The notes under the pieces were generated by a model, which had not been told where the DNA came from, did no database searches, and saw only the letters and a program-made list of their open reading frames with translations. The translations under genes were made by a program, and so were the position numbers. Positions 48,106 to 57,479 of a stretch of 64,000 nt of DNA are shown one piece after another. Position 1 is the first letter of the stretch. Each line of letters begins with the position of its first letter. Location: the NCBI GenBank assembly GCA_017416345.1, contig JAFQCR010000028.1:1-64000 (forward strand). Reading direction: 5' to 3'. The stretch is from Clostridia bacterium. Its GTDB lineage: Bacteria > Bacillota > Clostridia > Oscillospirales > Acutalibacteraceae.

Positions 48106-50123
48106 AAACAAAGGTAATACGTGATAACGGTGTTTTAAAAATAGACATTGGCGGTAAAATATACGATCCGTTGTCTTTTAAATCGTTTAGAGCCAATCCC
48201 AAAAACGTTTCTGAGTTTTACAAGGCGGGAGTGCGACTTTTCAGCGTGCTTTCGAGTGGTGTGACCTCGGCGTTGGGTGTTCCTTATTCACTTTACGGTG
48301 AATCGTGGGTTGGTGAAGGGAAGTATGATTTTTCCGCCATCGACCGACAGATGGATATGTTTATAGAAAACGCTCCCGACGGCTTTTTTGCGCCCATGTT
48401 TCAGGTCGATACAAGGGATTGGTATTTGGCAACTCATGACGTACCAAACTCGTTTACCCACTTGTCGCAAATAGCGTGTGACGAACAATGGAAAAAGGCT
48501 TCTGCCGATTACATAAAGGCCGCAATCACTCATTGCGAGCAAAAATACGGTGATCGCATTTACGGTTATTTTTTGCTTGGCGGAATGACTACCGAATGGT
48601 TTTCGGCACGCGATTATGAGGAATCGCACCCCATAAAAGAGGCAGGCTATCGTAAATGGAGAAATGATGATAATGCAAAGCTTCCCTCAAAGGAAGAACT
48701 TGACTGCGAGGGTAAGGTGTTTTTGGAGGATGAGGAAAGCGAGGTCTATCTTGCAAGGCGGTTCCACAGTGAAACAATTGCAGATCTTATACTTTACTTT
48801 GTTGGAGAAGCACAGTCTGTATTAAAGCATAACAAACTGTTGGGCCTTTATTACGGCTATTTGTTTGAGCTTGGCGGTGCCCGTCTTTATAATGACGGAA
48901 GCTTGGCTTATGAAAAGGTTTTCTTTAGCCCTGATATTGACATGATATCCAGCCCTTCGGCATATGGCTATCGCAGAATAGACGACCCAAGTGCTTTTAT
49001 GCTCACCCAAAAAACGCTGGATGCACATAATAAACTCTATTTTCTTGAATTTGACCACATAACGCATACTGCACCCGAGATGGTAAACGACCCCGAAGGT
49101 GCAACCCAAAAGAATAAAGCACTTGCAAAGATACCGGGTGCAAACTCAAAGTGTAAAAATGAAACGGAATCGTTGAATTTGATGTACAGAGATTTCATTC
49201 TTTGCAATTCCAATCTAACGGCACTTTGGTGGTTCGATATGTTTGACGGATGGTTCCGTTCGGACGGTATGATGCAGGCTGTTGCCAAAATGATAAAATT
49301 ATCTAAAGAATTTGGCGAAACGAATACTCATCGTGTTTCGGAAATAGCAGTGTTTGCCGAAGGCGAGGCTATGTACCGTGTGCGAAAAACATCGAATATG
49401 GCAACGCTGTGCCTTTCAAATATCCGCAGAACATTGGCCGAATGCGGTGCGCCGTATGACTTGTATTCAATCGGCGACGTCACCCTGCCCGATGTTTTGG
49501 ATTATAAGCTTTATATTTTTGTCAATCAGTACGATATGCCCGAAAGCATCAAAAATTATATTGCTAAAAAACTTAAAACTGAGGGTAAAACCGTATTATG
49601 GCTTTATGCACCTGATTATGCCAAGGGCGGAATGAAGGATGTGAAACGGATATCAAAAACAGTGGGTATGCAGGTTGAAATCAGTGATGTTTCACACGGA
49701 AATATGATTTTTAATGGTGAAGGCTACGAATATCCGTTGGCGGAACCGTATTTTTCAATAAACGATGATACTTCAACAGAGCTTTGTCGTTTTGAGGACG
49801 GTACGGTTGCGGCGGCATACAAGGAACAAAATGGGTCAAAATCGATTTACGTTGCCGCCTGTAACCTGCCGTCGTCTTTGCTTCGCCATATTGCAGAGCT
49901 TGCGGGTGTGTTTGTATATAGCCAAAGCAACAAGGTCTACGTTTATCCGAATTCGCAGTGCATTGGTGTATATAATGCAACCCAAAATGCTTGTGAAATA
50001 CACCTTGCCGAGGATGGAAGATATACCGATTTGCTCAGTGGCAACATTTTTACTTGCACAAACGGTGTGCTGAAAATACCTAAAAACAAAATCAACGCAT
50101 ATTACTTGAAAAGGGAGATATAA
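48102..50123 (+). CDS. GH42-like (clan GH-A) glycoside hydrolase
   Basis: A 673-residue protein without signal peptide. Residues about 15-410 look like a TIM-barrel hydrolase of the beta-galactosidase (GH42) type: FKSFRANPKN, IDRQMDMFIENAPDG, YGYFLLGGMTTEWF near residue 155 (acid/base region, with Glu), and YFLEFDHITH near residue 320 (candidate nucleophile Glu). Residues about 420-560 resemble the trimerisation domain, and a small beta domain ends the protein. Annotation at family level is tentative. The ATG at 48102 overlaps the stop of the truncated GH16 leader ORF and has only a weak GGTGG site. The next gene starts directly after its stop. Confidence 0.68.
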   Translation: MKTKVIRDNGVLKIDIGGKIYDPLSFKSFRANPKNVSEFYKAGVRLFSVLSSGVTSALGVPYSLYGESWVGEGKYDFSAIDRQMDMFIENAPDGFFAPMFQVDTRDWYLATHDVPNSFTHLSQIACDEQWKKASADYIKAAITHCEQKYGDRIYGYFLLGGMTTEWFSARDYEESHPIKEAGYRKWRNDDNAKLPSKEELDCEGKVFLEDEESEVYLARRFHSETIADLILYFVGEAQSVLKHNKLLGLYYGYLFELGGARLYNDGSLAYEKVFFSPDIDMISSPSAYGYRRIDDPSAFMLTQKTLDAHNKLYFLEFDHITHTAPEMVNDPEGATQKNKALAKIPGANSKCKNETESLNLMYRDFILCNSNLTALWWFDMFDGWFRSDGMMQAVAKMIKLSKEFGETNTHRVSEIAVFAEGEAMYRVRKTSNMATLCLSNIRRTLAECGAPYDLYSIGDVTLPDVLDYKLYIFVNQYDMPESIKNYIAKKLKTEGKTVLWLYAPDYAKGGMKDVKRISKTVGMQVEISDVSHGNMIFNGEGYEYPLAEPYFSINDDTSTELCRFEDGTVAAAYKEQNGSKSIYVAACNLPSSLLRHIAELAGVFVYSQSNKVYVYPNSQCIGVYNATQNACEIHLAEDGRYTDLLSGNIFTCTNGVLKIPKNKINAYYLKREI

Positions 50124-50939
50124 ATGAACAAAGCAGTATTTATAACGGGAGCTCAAAGCGGTACGGGTTACGGTATTGCCGAAACCTTTGCGAAGAACGG
50201 TTGGGATGTGTTTATTACAAGTCGCAACGGTGAAGAGGCCGAAAGAGCCGCCGAACAATTGACCGCTGATTACGGCGTTTTCTCAAAGGGCTATGAGTGC
50301 AATATCCGCAACGAGCAGCAGGTTATTGATATTTTCAACGATATTGATAAAACGGGTCGGTTTGTCGAAACAATAGTGCTCAACGCCGCTAACCTCGGCT
50401 TTGGCAACGACCCTGCAAAGGGGCTTGACTTTTTTGAGCAATCCTTGGACGAGTTTCAGGAGGTTTTTGAAACCAACCTTGTTTGGAACTTTTCAATGGT
50501 ACGTCAGGCCGCTATACGTATGCGTGATCACCACAAGGGCGCCATTGTTTTTATCAGCTCCAATACGGCCTACCGTGCCATTCCCAACCGTGCCGCATAC
50601 TCGGCATCAAAGGGCGGTATAAACTCGCTTTCCCGTGCGCTTGCTATTGACCTCGGTAAGTACGGCATCCGTTCCAATGTTGTGCTTCCGGGTACCATAA
50701 AGACCGAACGCTGGGTCAAGATGGGTAATAAGCAGATAGTAAACGGTGAGCTGACCCCCATCGGTGACATTTCGGATTTTGAGGACATCGCCAATGCTGC
50801 TTACTTCCTGGGCACTGACCTTTCCAAGAACATCACGGGTACCGAAATTACGGTCGACGGCGGTATGACCTGCCAGCTTTACCCCACCGTTTTAAACGAC
50901 CTTAAGCGAGAAAAGCTCAAAAGAGAGGGTATTCTGTAA
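50124..50939 (+). CDS. Short-chain dehydrogenase/reductase
   Basis: A 271-residue classical SDR. The cofactor motif is TGAQSGTGYGIA near residue 8, LNAAN replaces the usual NNAG near residue 90, and SSN...YSASK (catalytic Ser, Tyr and Lys) lies near residues 145-165. The C-terminus has ITGTEITVDGGM. Immediately after the GH42-like gene (TAA then ATG), it is the last gene of the operon. It probably oxidises or reduces a sugar released by that hydrolase or feeds the aldonate to the dehydratase. Confidence 0.87.
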   Translation: MNKAVFITGAQSGTGYGIAETFAKNGWDVFITSRNGEEAERAAEQLTADYGVFSKGYECNIRNEQQVIDIFNDIDKTGRFVETIVLNAANLGFGNDPAKGLDFFEQSLDEFQEVFETNLVWNFSMVRQAAIRMRDHHKGAIVFISSNTAYRAIPNRAAYSASKGGINSLSRALAIDLGKYGIRSNVVLPGTIKTERWVKMGNKQIVNGELTPIGDISDFEDIANAAYFLGTDLSKNITGTEITVDGGMTCQLYPTVLNDLKREKLKREGIL

Positions 50940-50950
50940 GTAAATACCAA

Positions 50951-50996
50951 AAAGCAAAAGAGCGGAAAAGCATTGCTTTTCCGCTCTTTTTTGCTT
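50951..50996. terminator. Strong bidirectional terminator between the sugar and histidine operons
   Basis: AAGCAAAAGAGCGGAAAAGC pairs perfectly with its complement in 50974-50993, with A/T runs on both strands, so it ends both convergent operons. Confidence 0.92.
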
Positions 50997-51006
50997 ATAG
51001 ATAGTT

Positions 51007-51810
51007 TCATATTTTTTCGGCTTTCCAGCCGTTTTTGGTTAGTATCCAGCGCTCCGAAAAACCACATTCTTTGGCTAAAGCGGCGGCGTCTTCGAGAAAA
51101 TCACCCAACCGTTCTTTTTCGTGGCAGTCGCCGTTGATGACGATCTTGCCGCCGAGTCGGTTTATCTCCTTCAAAATAAACTCGGCAGGGTAGGGTGCGG
51201 TGCGGTAGCTTCGGGTCATCGCACCGACATTGATCTCAAAGAATTTATCAAACGGGACAAGCTTCCTCACGGCATTCAAGGCCGCATTTTTGTAGCGGTC
51301 GGTCAAAAATCGGGGCTCGCGCTCAAAAAATTTTGAAATAACATCAAGATGTCCGATAATATCACAGTTTGTTTTGTTGACAACATCGCTGACAAGGTCG
51401 AAATATTCCTCGGCGAAGCTTTCAAAATCGCCGCCGTAATGCTCGTCCAAAACCTCCTGCAACATCTCAGGTGTAAGGTCAACAGGATACAGCTTGCCGT
51501 CCTTTTTGACGTTGTGCACCGAGCCTATTATGTAGTCATATCCGTCACCGTAGGGCTCGGAATAGTAGTCCTGCTCTAACCCTAAAAAGATGTCTATCTT
51601 GTCTTTAAACTCTTCCTTCAAGGCCAAAACCTCGGCTTTGTAGACCTCGGTGCTTTCGGGGGTCATGCTGTACGGTTCAACGCACGGGTCATAGGAATGC
51701 CCCGAAAATCCGTAAATTTTAAAGCCTCTTTTTATGGCTTCTTCAACCATTTCACGGGGTGTGTTTTCACCGTCGCAGTAATTGGTATGTGTGTGAAGAT
51801 CAATCGTTAT
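51007..51810 (-). CDS. hisJ: Histidinol-phosphatase, PHP family
   Basis: A 267-residue PHP-domain phosphatase that converts histidinol phosphate to histidinol. Metal-binding motifs are DLHTHTNYCDGEN at the N-terminus, GFSGHSYDP near residue 38, GLEQDYY near residue 77, GSVHNVKKDG near residue 95, IIGHLDVISKF near residue 160 and INGDCHEKERLGD near residue 230. The start is taken as GTG at 51810, 10 nt after AGGAG and overlapping the end of hisIE by 11 bp. It replaces the HAD-type phosphatase domain found in some HisB proteins and is the last gene of the his operon. Confidence 0.93.
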   Translation of the reverse strand: MTIDLHTHTNYCDGENTPREMVEEAIKRGFKIYGFSGHSYDPCVEPYSMTPESTEVYKAEVLALKEEFKDKIDIFLGLEQDYYSEPYGDGYDYIIGSVHNVKKDGKLYPVDLTPEMLQEVLDEHYGGDFESFAEEYFDLVSDVVNKTNCDIIGHLDVISKFFEREPRFLTDRYKNAALNAVRKLVPFDKFFEINVGAMTRSYRTAPYPAEFILKEINRLGGKIVINGDCHEKERLGDFLEDAAALAKECGFSERWILTKNGWKAEKI

Positions 51811-52468
51811 CACTGGCCATCTTCTCCTGCTTGACCTTGTGGTCGATAACGTGACGTGAGGAAAGCTCCTTGCGCACATCGTTGACCGAAATGCCGTTTT
51901 CAACCATCATGACCATCACGTGGTAGGCAAGGTCGGCAATTTCATAAACGGTCTCTTTTTTGTCGTGATCCTTGGCGGCAATGATGACCTCGGTGCACTC
52001 CTCGCCAACCTTTTTGAGGATCTTATCAAGACCCTTAGAGAACAGATAGGTGGTGTAAGAGCCCTCGGGCATCTGTGCCTTTCTGCCTTGCAACAGCTCA
52101 TAAAGTCCGTCCATCGAGTATTCGGAAAGCTCGTTGCTTTCCCAAACGGTTTCGGTAAAGCAGGAATCGGTGCCCTTGTGGCAGGCGGGACCGTCCTTTT
52201 CGACAACTACAGTCAGAGCGTCACGGTCACAGTCGGCGGTTATCGACACAATGTGCTGATAGTTGCCGCTGGTCTCGCCTTTAAGCCAAAGCTCCTGACG
52301 TGAACGGCTGAAAAAGCAGGTCAAGCCCTTTTCCATCGAAATTTTAAGGCTTTCCTCATTCATATAGGCCAGGGTCAGCACTTTTTTGGTCAGACTGTCA
52401 ACAACGATGGCAGGGATAAGTCCCTTTTCGTCAAATTTAAGCTGTGATATATCAAAATTAGTATTCAT
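51800..52468 (-). CDS. hisIE: Bifunctional phosphoribosyl-AMP cyclohydrolase/phosphoribosyl-ATP pyrophosphatase
   Basis: A 222-residue fusion. HisI (about 1-115) has AYMNEESLKISMEKGLTCFF, SRSRQELWLKGETSGNYQ and DCDRDALTVVV, GPACHKGTDSCF with the zinc cysteines. HisE (about 120-205) has LYELLQGRKAQMPEGSYTTYLF, KVGEECTEVIIAAK and EIADLAYHVMVMM. It performs pathway steps 2 and 3 on the ATP-PRPP adduct. The ATG at 52468 has GAGG 8 nt upstream and lies 2 bp after hisF. Confidence 0.95.
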   Translation of the reverse strand: MNTNFDISQLKFDEKGLIPAIVVDSLTKKVLTLAYMNEESLKISMEKGLTCFFSRSRQELWLKGETSGNYQHIVSITADCDRDALTVVVEKDGPACHKGTDSCFTETVWESNELSEYSMDGLYELLQGRKAQMPEGSYTTYLFSKGLDKILKKVGEECTEVIIAAKDHDKKETVYEIADLAYHVMVMMVENGISVNDVRKELSSRHVIDHKVKQEKMASDND

Positions 52469-52470
52469 TA

Positions 52471-53229
52471 TTAAAGCCTCACTAAAATATCGTTTTTCTT
52501 GAGTTCTTTTTTTAGGTCTTGTATCTTGACCTCGCCAAAGTGGAAGATAGATGCGGCAAGTCCTGCCGAAACACATGGGTCAGCCTTGAAAAGCTCGGTG
52601 AAATGGTCAATACCGCCGGCACCGCCCGAAGCAATAACGGGCACCTTTACGGCATCGCACACGGCGCTTAACATTTCAAGGTCAAAGCCTTGCTTTACAC
52701 CGTCGGTGTCGATGGAATTAACAACGACCTCGCCTGCGCCCATTCCGACACAGCGCTTTATCCATTCAATGGCTTCCATCCCCGTATTCTCACGGCCGCC
52801 TTTTGAAAAAACGGTAAACCTGCCGTCAACACGCTTGATGTCGGCCGACAGAACAACACATTGGTCGCCGTATTTTTTTGCGGCCTCCTCAACAAGCTGT
52901 GGGTTTCTGATTGCGCCCGAGTTTACGCTGACCTTGTCGGCACCGCATTTTAATACACGGTCAAAATCGTCCAGAGTGTTAATGCCTCCGCCAACCGTCA
53001 AGGGTATAAATATCTTGGATGCAACCTCTTTTAAAATGTCGGTAAACAGCTGCCTGCCCTCGGCCGATGCGGTTATGTCGTAAAAAACCAGCTCGTCGGC
53101 ACCGGCGTTACTGTAATAAGCGGCAAGGCTCACGGGGTCGGAAACGTCGTTCAGCCCTTCAAAATTGACACCCTTGACAACACGGCCGTTTTTAACATCA
53201 AGGCAGGGGATTATCCTTTTGGTTATCAT
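52471..53229 (-). CDS. hisF: Imidazole glycerol phosphate synthase cyclase subunit
   Basis: A 252-residue (beta/alpha)8 barrel. It has IIPCLDVKNGRVVKGVNFEG with the catalytic Asp11, ADELVFYDITAS, IPLTVGGGI, VSVNSGAI, LSADIKRVDGRF (second Asp region), NSIDTDG and VIASGGAGG. With HisH it makes imidazole glycerol phosphate and AICAR. The start ATG at 53229 has GGAGG upstream and overlaps the hisA stop (ATGA). The C-terminus VRL and all barrel motifs are complete. Confidence 0.96.
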   Translation of the reverse strand: MITKRIIPCLDVKNGRVVKGVNFEGLNDVSDPVSLAAYYSNAGADELVFYDITASAEGRQLFTDILKEVASKIFIPLTVGGGINTLDDFDRVLKCGADKVSVNSGAIRNPQLVEEAAKKYGDQCVVLSADIKRVDGRFTVFSKGGRENTGMEAIEWIKRCVGMGAGEVVVNSIDTDGVKQGFDLEMLSAVCDAVKVPVIASGGAGGIDHFTELFKADPCVSAGLAASIFHFGEVKIQDLKKELKKNDILVRL

Positions 53230-53939
53230 TTTGCCGCCTCCAATGCTTCTTCTAATTTGATTGCGCCCGTGTAGTATGCTTTGCCGATGATGCATCCGTA
53301 AATATCCATTTCGCGGAGTGCTTTCACATCATCCATATTCGAAACACCGCCCGAAGCGGTGATATTCATAGAAAATTTTTGCGACATTTCACGGTAAAGC
53401 GGCAGGTTTGTGCCCTTCATGGCACCGTCCTTTGAAACGTCGGTGCAGATTATGCAGGAAACGCCAAGATTTTGCATTTTTTCGCAAAACTGTAACCCCG
53501 TAAACTGCGATTTTTCAAGCCAGCCCTTTATGGCCACAAAGCCGTCCTTAATGTCAACACCGACGGCGATCTTGTCACCGTATTTCTTAACGGCGGCCTT
53601 CAAAAATTCCTCGTCGTTTACGGCGGCGGTGCCCAAAATGCAACGGTCAACGCCGACCGAGAGATATCGGTCGACCGTTTCCATATTGCGGATGCCACCG
53701 CCTATTTCAATGAACAGCTTGGTGGTTTCCCTTATCTTTTTTACGGTGTCAAGATTGGGGGTATCGCCATTCTTGGCACCCTCAAGGTCGACAAGGTGGA
53801 TATGTGTTGCACCTGCGGCCTCAAAATCACGTGCTACGGCCGAAGGGTCGTCGTTATACACCGTCATTTGTGCGTAGTCGCCTTTAAAAAGTCGGACAGC
53901 CTTGCCGCCGACAATGTCGATTGCGGGGAAAATTATCAT
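53226..53939 (-). CDS. hisA: ProFAR isomerase
   Basis: A 237-residue barrel, sister fold of HisF. It has FPAIDIVGGKAVRLFKGDY with catalytic Asp8, THIHLVDLEGAK, FIEIGGGIRN, CILGTAAV, VGVDIKDGFVAIKGW near residue 130 and ICTDVSKDGAMKGTN. It opens the ring of ProFAR to PRFAR. ATGA overlaps at both ends (with hisH and hisF) show translational coupling in this part of the operon. Confidence 0.96.
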   Translation of the reverse strand: MIIFPAIDIVGGKAVRLFKGDYAQMTVYNDDPSAVARDFEAAGATHIHLVDLEGAKNGDTPNLDTVKKIRETTKLFIEIGGGIRNMETVDRYLSVGVDRCILGTAAVNDEEFLKAAVKKYGDKIAVGVDIKDGFVAIKGWLEKSQFTGLQFCEKMQNLGVSCIICTDVSKDGAMKGTNLPLYREMSQKFSMNITASGGVSNMDDVKALREMDIYGCIIGKAYYTGAIKLEEALEAAK

Positions 53940-54556
53940 TGAATGCCGTCCTCCTCACAAAATGCTTTTAAGATTTTCAGTCCAACGTTACCGCTTTTTT
54001 CGGGGTGAAACTGACAGCCGTAAACGTTGCCGCTCTGCACAGCGGCGGTTATTCTGATGCCGTATTCGGCGGAGGCGATAAGGCTTTGGTCACAGCCGTC
54101 GGCAAAATAGGAATGAACAAAATAAACACAGTCCCCCTCATTTATATATTTAAAAATGGGGGAGGAATTGTGGAATTTTAAGGCGTTCCAGCCCATATGC
54201 GGAATGTCCAGGCCTTCCGGAATACGGCCTTTCATGGCAACGACCTTGCCTTTGATAAGACCAAGACCCTTGTGCACGCCGTATTCGTGGCTTTCCTCAA
54301 AAAGCATCTGCATTCCAAGGCAGATACCCAATACGGGAGAGCCGCTTTTGGCCTTTTCGATCACAAGCTCGTCAAGTCCGTTGACCGACAGCTTTTTGCG
54401 GGCGTCTTGGAACGCTCCGACACCCGGCAGAATTATTTTGTCGGCCTTTTTTATAACCTCGGGGTCACCCGTGACCACCGTGTCGGCTCCGACATATTTT
54501 AACGACGAACAGAGTGAGAAAAGGTTTCCCACTCCGTAATCAATAACTGCTATCAT
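53936..54556 (-). CDS. hisH: Imidazole glycerol phosphate synthase glutaminase subunit
   Basis: A 206-residue class I glutamine amidotransferase. It has VIDYGVGNLFSLCSSL at the N-terminus, the oxyanion/nucleophile motif VLGICLGMQMLFEES near residue 77, HMGWNALKF near residue 123 and CQFHPEKSG near residue 182 completing the Cys-His-Glu triad. It supplies ammonia to HisF. Unusually the gene order is hisB-hisH-hisA-hisF, the common Firmicutes arrangement. The hisB stop directly precedes its ATG. Confidence 0.96.
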   Translation of the reverse strand: MIAVIDYGVGNLFSLCSSLKYVGADTVVTGDPEVIKKADKIILPGVGAFQDARKKLSVNGLDELVIEKAKSGSPVLGICLGMQMLFEESHEYGVHKGLGLIKGKVVAMKGRIPEGLDIPHMGWNALKFHNSSPIFKYINEGDCVYFVHSYFADGCDQSLIASAEYGIRITAAVQSGNVYGCQFHPEKSGNVGLKILKAFCEEDGIQ

Positions 54557-55144
54557 TTAAAGTACACCCTTTGTGGAAGGAATTTCGTTTGCAAATTTTG
54601 GGTCGATGCTGACGGCATCCTTGAGCGACCTTGCAACCGACTTGAAGGTGCCCTCAATAATGTGGTGGGTATTTTCACCGTCAAACTGCTTGATGTGCAA
54701 GGTCAGCTCGGCATTGCGGACAAACGCCATGAAAAACTCCTCAACCAGCTCGGTGTCAAAGTCGCCAACCTTTTCGCAAAGTCCGAAAAACGTGCATTTC
54801 AAGTAGCTTCTGCCTGAAATATCAACGGCCGAAAGAATGAGTGCCTCATCCATCGGCAGGATCATATTACCGTAGCGGATGATGCCCTTTTTATCGCCCA
54901 AAGCGGTTTTAAAGCATTGACCCAGCACAATGCCGATATCCTCGGCGGTGTGGTGATAGTCGACCTCGGTGTCGCCCTGGCATTTAACGTCAAGGTCAAA
55001 ACGGCCGTGTTTTGCAAAAAGGGTCAGCATATGATCCAAAAATCCGCAACCCGTGTCGACGGTGGATTTTCCCTCGCCGTCAAGGTTTAAGGACATTTTA
55101 ATATCGGTCTCGTTAGTCTTGCGGTCAATAGAGGCGGTTCTCAT
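54557..55144 (-). CDS. hisB: Imidazoleglycerol-phosphate dehydratase
   Basis: A 195-residue single-function HisB without phosphatase domain. The duplicated metal motifs are seen as GCGFLDHMLTLFAKHG near residue 35 and VDYHHTAEDIGIVLGQ near residue 65, with LEEFFMAFVRNAEL-like VEEFFMAFVRNAELTLH and TFKSVARSLKDAV near the C-terminus. It dehydrates imidazole glycerol phosphate to imidazole acetol phosphate in a manganese-dependent step. Overlaps hisC by 4 bp. Confidence 0.96.
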   Translation of the reverse strand: MRTASIDRKTNETDIKMSLNLDGEGKSTVDTGCGFLDHMLTLFAKHGRFDLDVKCQGDTEVDYHHTAEDIGIVLGQCFKTALGDKKGIIRYGNMILPMDEALILSAVDISGRSYLKCTFFGLCEKVGDFDTELVEEFFMAFVRNAELTLHIKQFDGENTHHIIEGTFKSVARSLKDAVSIDPKFANEIPSTKGVL

Positions 55145-56202
55145 TTTATATCCTCCAGAATTTGTTTTGTTGCCTTGATAAAGGCTTCCATTTCGGCTTT
55201 ACTGCCGATGGTTATACGGTTAAAATCCTTGATGGCTTCCTTGGTGAAATGACGGACGAGTATGCCGTTGTCCTTCAATTTAAGGTACAGCTCTTCACCG
55301 CCGATTTTGTCCGACTTTGCAAAAATGAAGTTAGCCTTTGAAGGGATGACGTAAAATCCTAAAGCCTCAAGCTCACGGGTGGTGTAGTCACGGTTTTCAA
55401 TGATTTTTTGGCAGTTTTCCATGTAATAATCATTGTCCTTGACCGCCGCCACGCCTGCCGCCATGGTCAGACGGTTGATGTTATAGGGGTTGGTGGAGTA
55501 TTTTATCCTCTCAAGGTCGGATATCAGCTCCTCGTCGGCAATCGCAAAGCCAAGTCTTGCTCCTGCCATACTGCGTGACTTTGAGAAGGTCTGCACCACC
55601 AAAAGGTTTTTGTATTTATTTATCAACGGATAGCACGATTGTCCGCCGAAATCAACATAAGCCTCGTCTATCACAACAACGCTTTTGGGATTGGCCTTCA
55701 AAATACCCTCAATATCATTGACCGAAAGGCAAAGTCCCGTGGGAGCGTTGGGGTTGGCGATGACCACCATTTTGCCGTCACCCGTATAGTCTTCAGGGTC
55801 GACGGAAAAATCGCTTTTTAAAGGAACCTTTACATAGTCAATGCCGTGAAGCTCGGCAAATACCTCATAAAAGCCGTAGCTTATTTCGGGGAACATAGCG
55901 CCCTTTTCGGTGAATGCCATAAACGAAAAATTGAGGATATCGTCCGAACCGTTGGAAAGGAAGATGTTTTCGGGTCTTACACCGTGCAAATCGGCCAAGG
56001 CGGCTTTGAGCGCATTGGCGGTGGGATCGGAATAAAGACGAAGATCACGCACCTCATTCTCGTTCACAGCCTTTATAACGCCCTCGGACGGCGGAAACGG
56101 TGACTCGTTCGTATTAAGCTTTATGTATTTTTTGTCTCTCGGCTGTTCACCCGGGGTGTAGACCTCGAGTGAGCAGTAGCGTGCTTTTAAAAATTTACTC
56201 AT
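55141..56202 (-). CDS. hisC: Histidinol-phosphate aminotransferase
   Basis: A 353-residue class I/II aminotransferase. It has KLNTNESPFPPS near residue 28, IFLSNGSDDILNFSF near residue 80, NPNAPTGLCL near residue 150, VVIDEAYVDFGG near residue 178 and the PLP-lysine motif TFSKSRSMAGARLGF near residue 208. It transaminates imidazole acetol phosphate with glutamate. ATGA overlaps link it to hisD and hisB. Confidence 0.96.
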   Translation of the reverse strand: MSKFLKARYCSLEVYTPGEQPRDKKYIKLNTNESPFPPSEGVIKAVNENEVRDLRLYSDPTANALKAALADLHGVRPENIFLSNGSDDILNFSFMAFTEKGAMFPEISYGFYEVFAELHGIDYVKVPLKSDFSVDPEDYTGDGKMVVIANPNAPTGLCLSVNDIEGILKANPKSVVVIDEAYVDFGGQSCYPLINKYKNLLVVQTFSKSRSMAGARLGFAIADEELISDLERIKYSTNPYNINRLTMAAGVAAVKDNDYYMENCQKIIENRDYTTRELEALGFYVIPSKANFIFAKSDKIGGEELYLKLKDNGILVRHFTKEAIKDFNRITIGSKAEMEAFIKATKQILEDIK

Positions 56203-57479
56203 TTTTCTTCCTCAAAACGGATGGTTGCACTTTTTGCGTGTGCGGTGAGACCCTCTTTTTCGGCAAAGAAGGCAACGTCGTCGGCAACCTTTTTAAGAGC
56301 GTCACGTGTGTAATAGGTGTACTGGCTCTTTTTCACAAAATCATCAACCGACAAGGGGCTGGAGAATCTTGCGGTGCCGCTTGTGGGCAGGGTGTGGTTG
56401 GGACCTGCGTAATAGTCGCCCAAGGCCTCGGGGCAGTATTTACCCATAAAAATACTGCCTGCGTGCTTTATCTTGTCGAGATAATCAAACGGGTTGTCAA
56501 CGCAGATCTCAAGATGCTCGGGAGCGATCTCGTTGGCAATGTCGATAGCCTTCATCAGGTCATCGGCAACGATGATCTTACCGTTATTGTCAATAGATGT
56601 GCGTGCGATCTCACAACGCAGAAGCTTCGGAATCTGTTTTTCCAAAGAATCGCTGACTTTGTTGGCAAGCTCCATACTGTCGGTAACCAAAACGGCACTT
56701 GCCATCTTGTCGTGCTCGGCCTGACTGAGCAGGTCGGCGGCAACAAAATCGGGGTTGCAGGTACCGTCGGCAACAACAAGGATCTCACTCGGACCTGCGA
56801 TCATATCAATGGATACAAGTCCGAAAACCTGGCGCTTGGCTTCGGCAACAAAGGCGTTACCGGGGCCCACGATCTTGTCCACCTTGGGGACGGTCTCGGT
56901 GCCGTATGAAAGTGCGGCAATGGCCTGAGCACCGCCGGTCTTGAAGATGCGGTCAACACCTGCAATCTTTGCGGCGGCAAGAATTACGGGATTGACTTTG
57001 CCGTCTTTAGAAGGCGGTGTGGTGATGCAGATCTCCTTACAGCCGGCAATTTTTGCAGGGATGCTGTCCATCAAAACGGTGGACGGATAGGCGGCTGTGC
57101 CGCCGGGAACATAAAGGCCGACCTTTTCAATAGGGGTGACCTTCTGACCTGTAACGATGCCGTCCTTTTCGGAGATAATAAAGCTGTTTCGTACCTGCTT
57201 TTCGTGGAAAGCACGGATGTTTTCGGCGGCGGTGCGGATGATCTCCAAAAACTTGGGCTCGACCGCATTGAAGGCCTCTTCAATTTCGGCCTCGGTGACC
57301 TCAAGTGAGGTCAAAATCGCCTTGTCAAACTTTTCGGCATATTTTATGAGTGCGGCATCGCCGTTTTGTTTAACGTCCTCGATAATTTCGGTAACAATTC
57401 CCGAAACATCGGTGCTCGCTGTGCCGCGTGCAAATATTTCGGAATTAGGCACCTCGCCGTATTTCAAAATTTTAATCAT
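56199..57479 (-). CDS. hisD: Histidinol dehydrogenase
   Basis: A 426-residue NAD- and zinc-dependent enzyme oxidising histidinol to histidine in the last two steps. It has VGLYVPGGTAAYPSTVLM near residue 110, GVDRIFKTGGAQAIAALSYG near residue 150, DKIVGPGNAFVAEAKRQV near residue 185, DMIAGPSEILVVAD near residue 212, LLSQAEHDKMASAVLV near residue 235 with zinc ligands and catalytic residues, and YAGPNHTLPTSGTARF near residue 365. Length is standard. It overlaps hisG by 8 bp and hisC by 4 bp. Confidence 0.97.
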   Translation of the reverse strand: MIKILKYGEVPNSEIFARGTASTDVSGIVTEIIEDVKQNGDAALIKYAEKFDKAILTSLEVTEAEIEEAFNAVEPKFLEIIRTAAENIRAFHEKQVRNSFIISEKDGIVTGQKVTPIEKVGLYVPGGTAAYPSTVLMDSIPAKIAGCKEICITTPPSKDGKVNPVILAAAKIAGVDRIFKTGGAQAIAALSYGTETVPKVDKIVGPGNAFVAEAKRQVFGLVSIDMIAGPSEILVVADGTCNPDFVAADLLSQAEHDKMASAVLVTDSMELANKVSDSLEKQIPKLLRCEIARTSIDNNGKIIVADDLMKAIDIANEIAPEHLEICVDNPFDYLDKIKHAGSIFMGKYCPEALGDYYAGPNHTLPTSGTARFSSPLSVDDFVKKSQYTYYTRDALKKVADDVAFFAEKEGLTAHAKSATIRFEEEK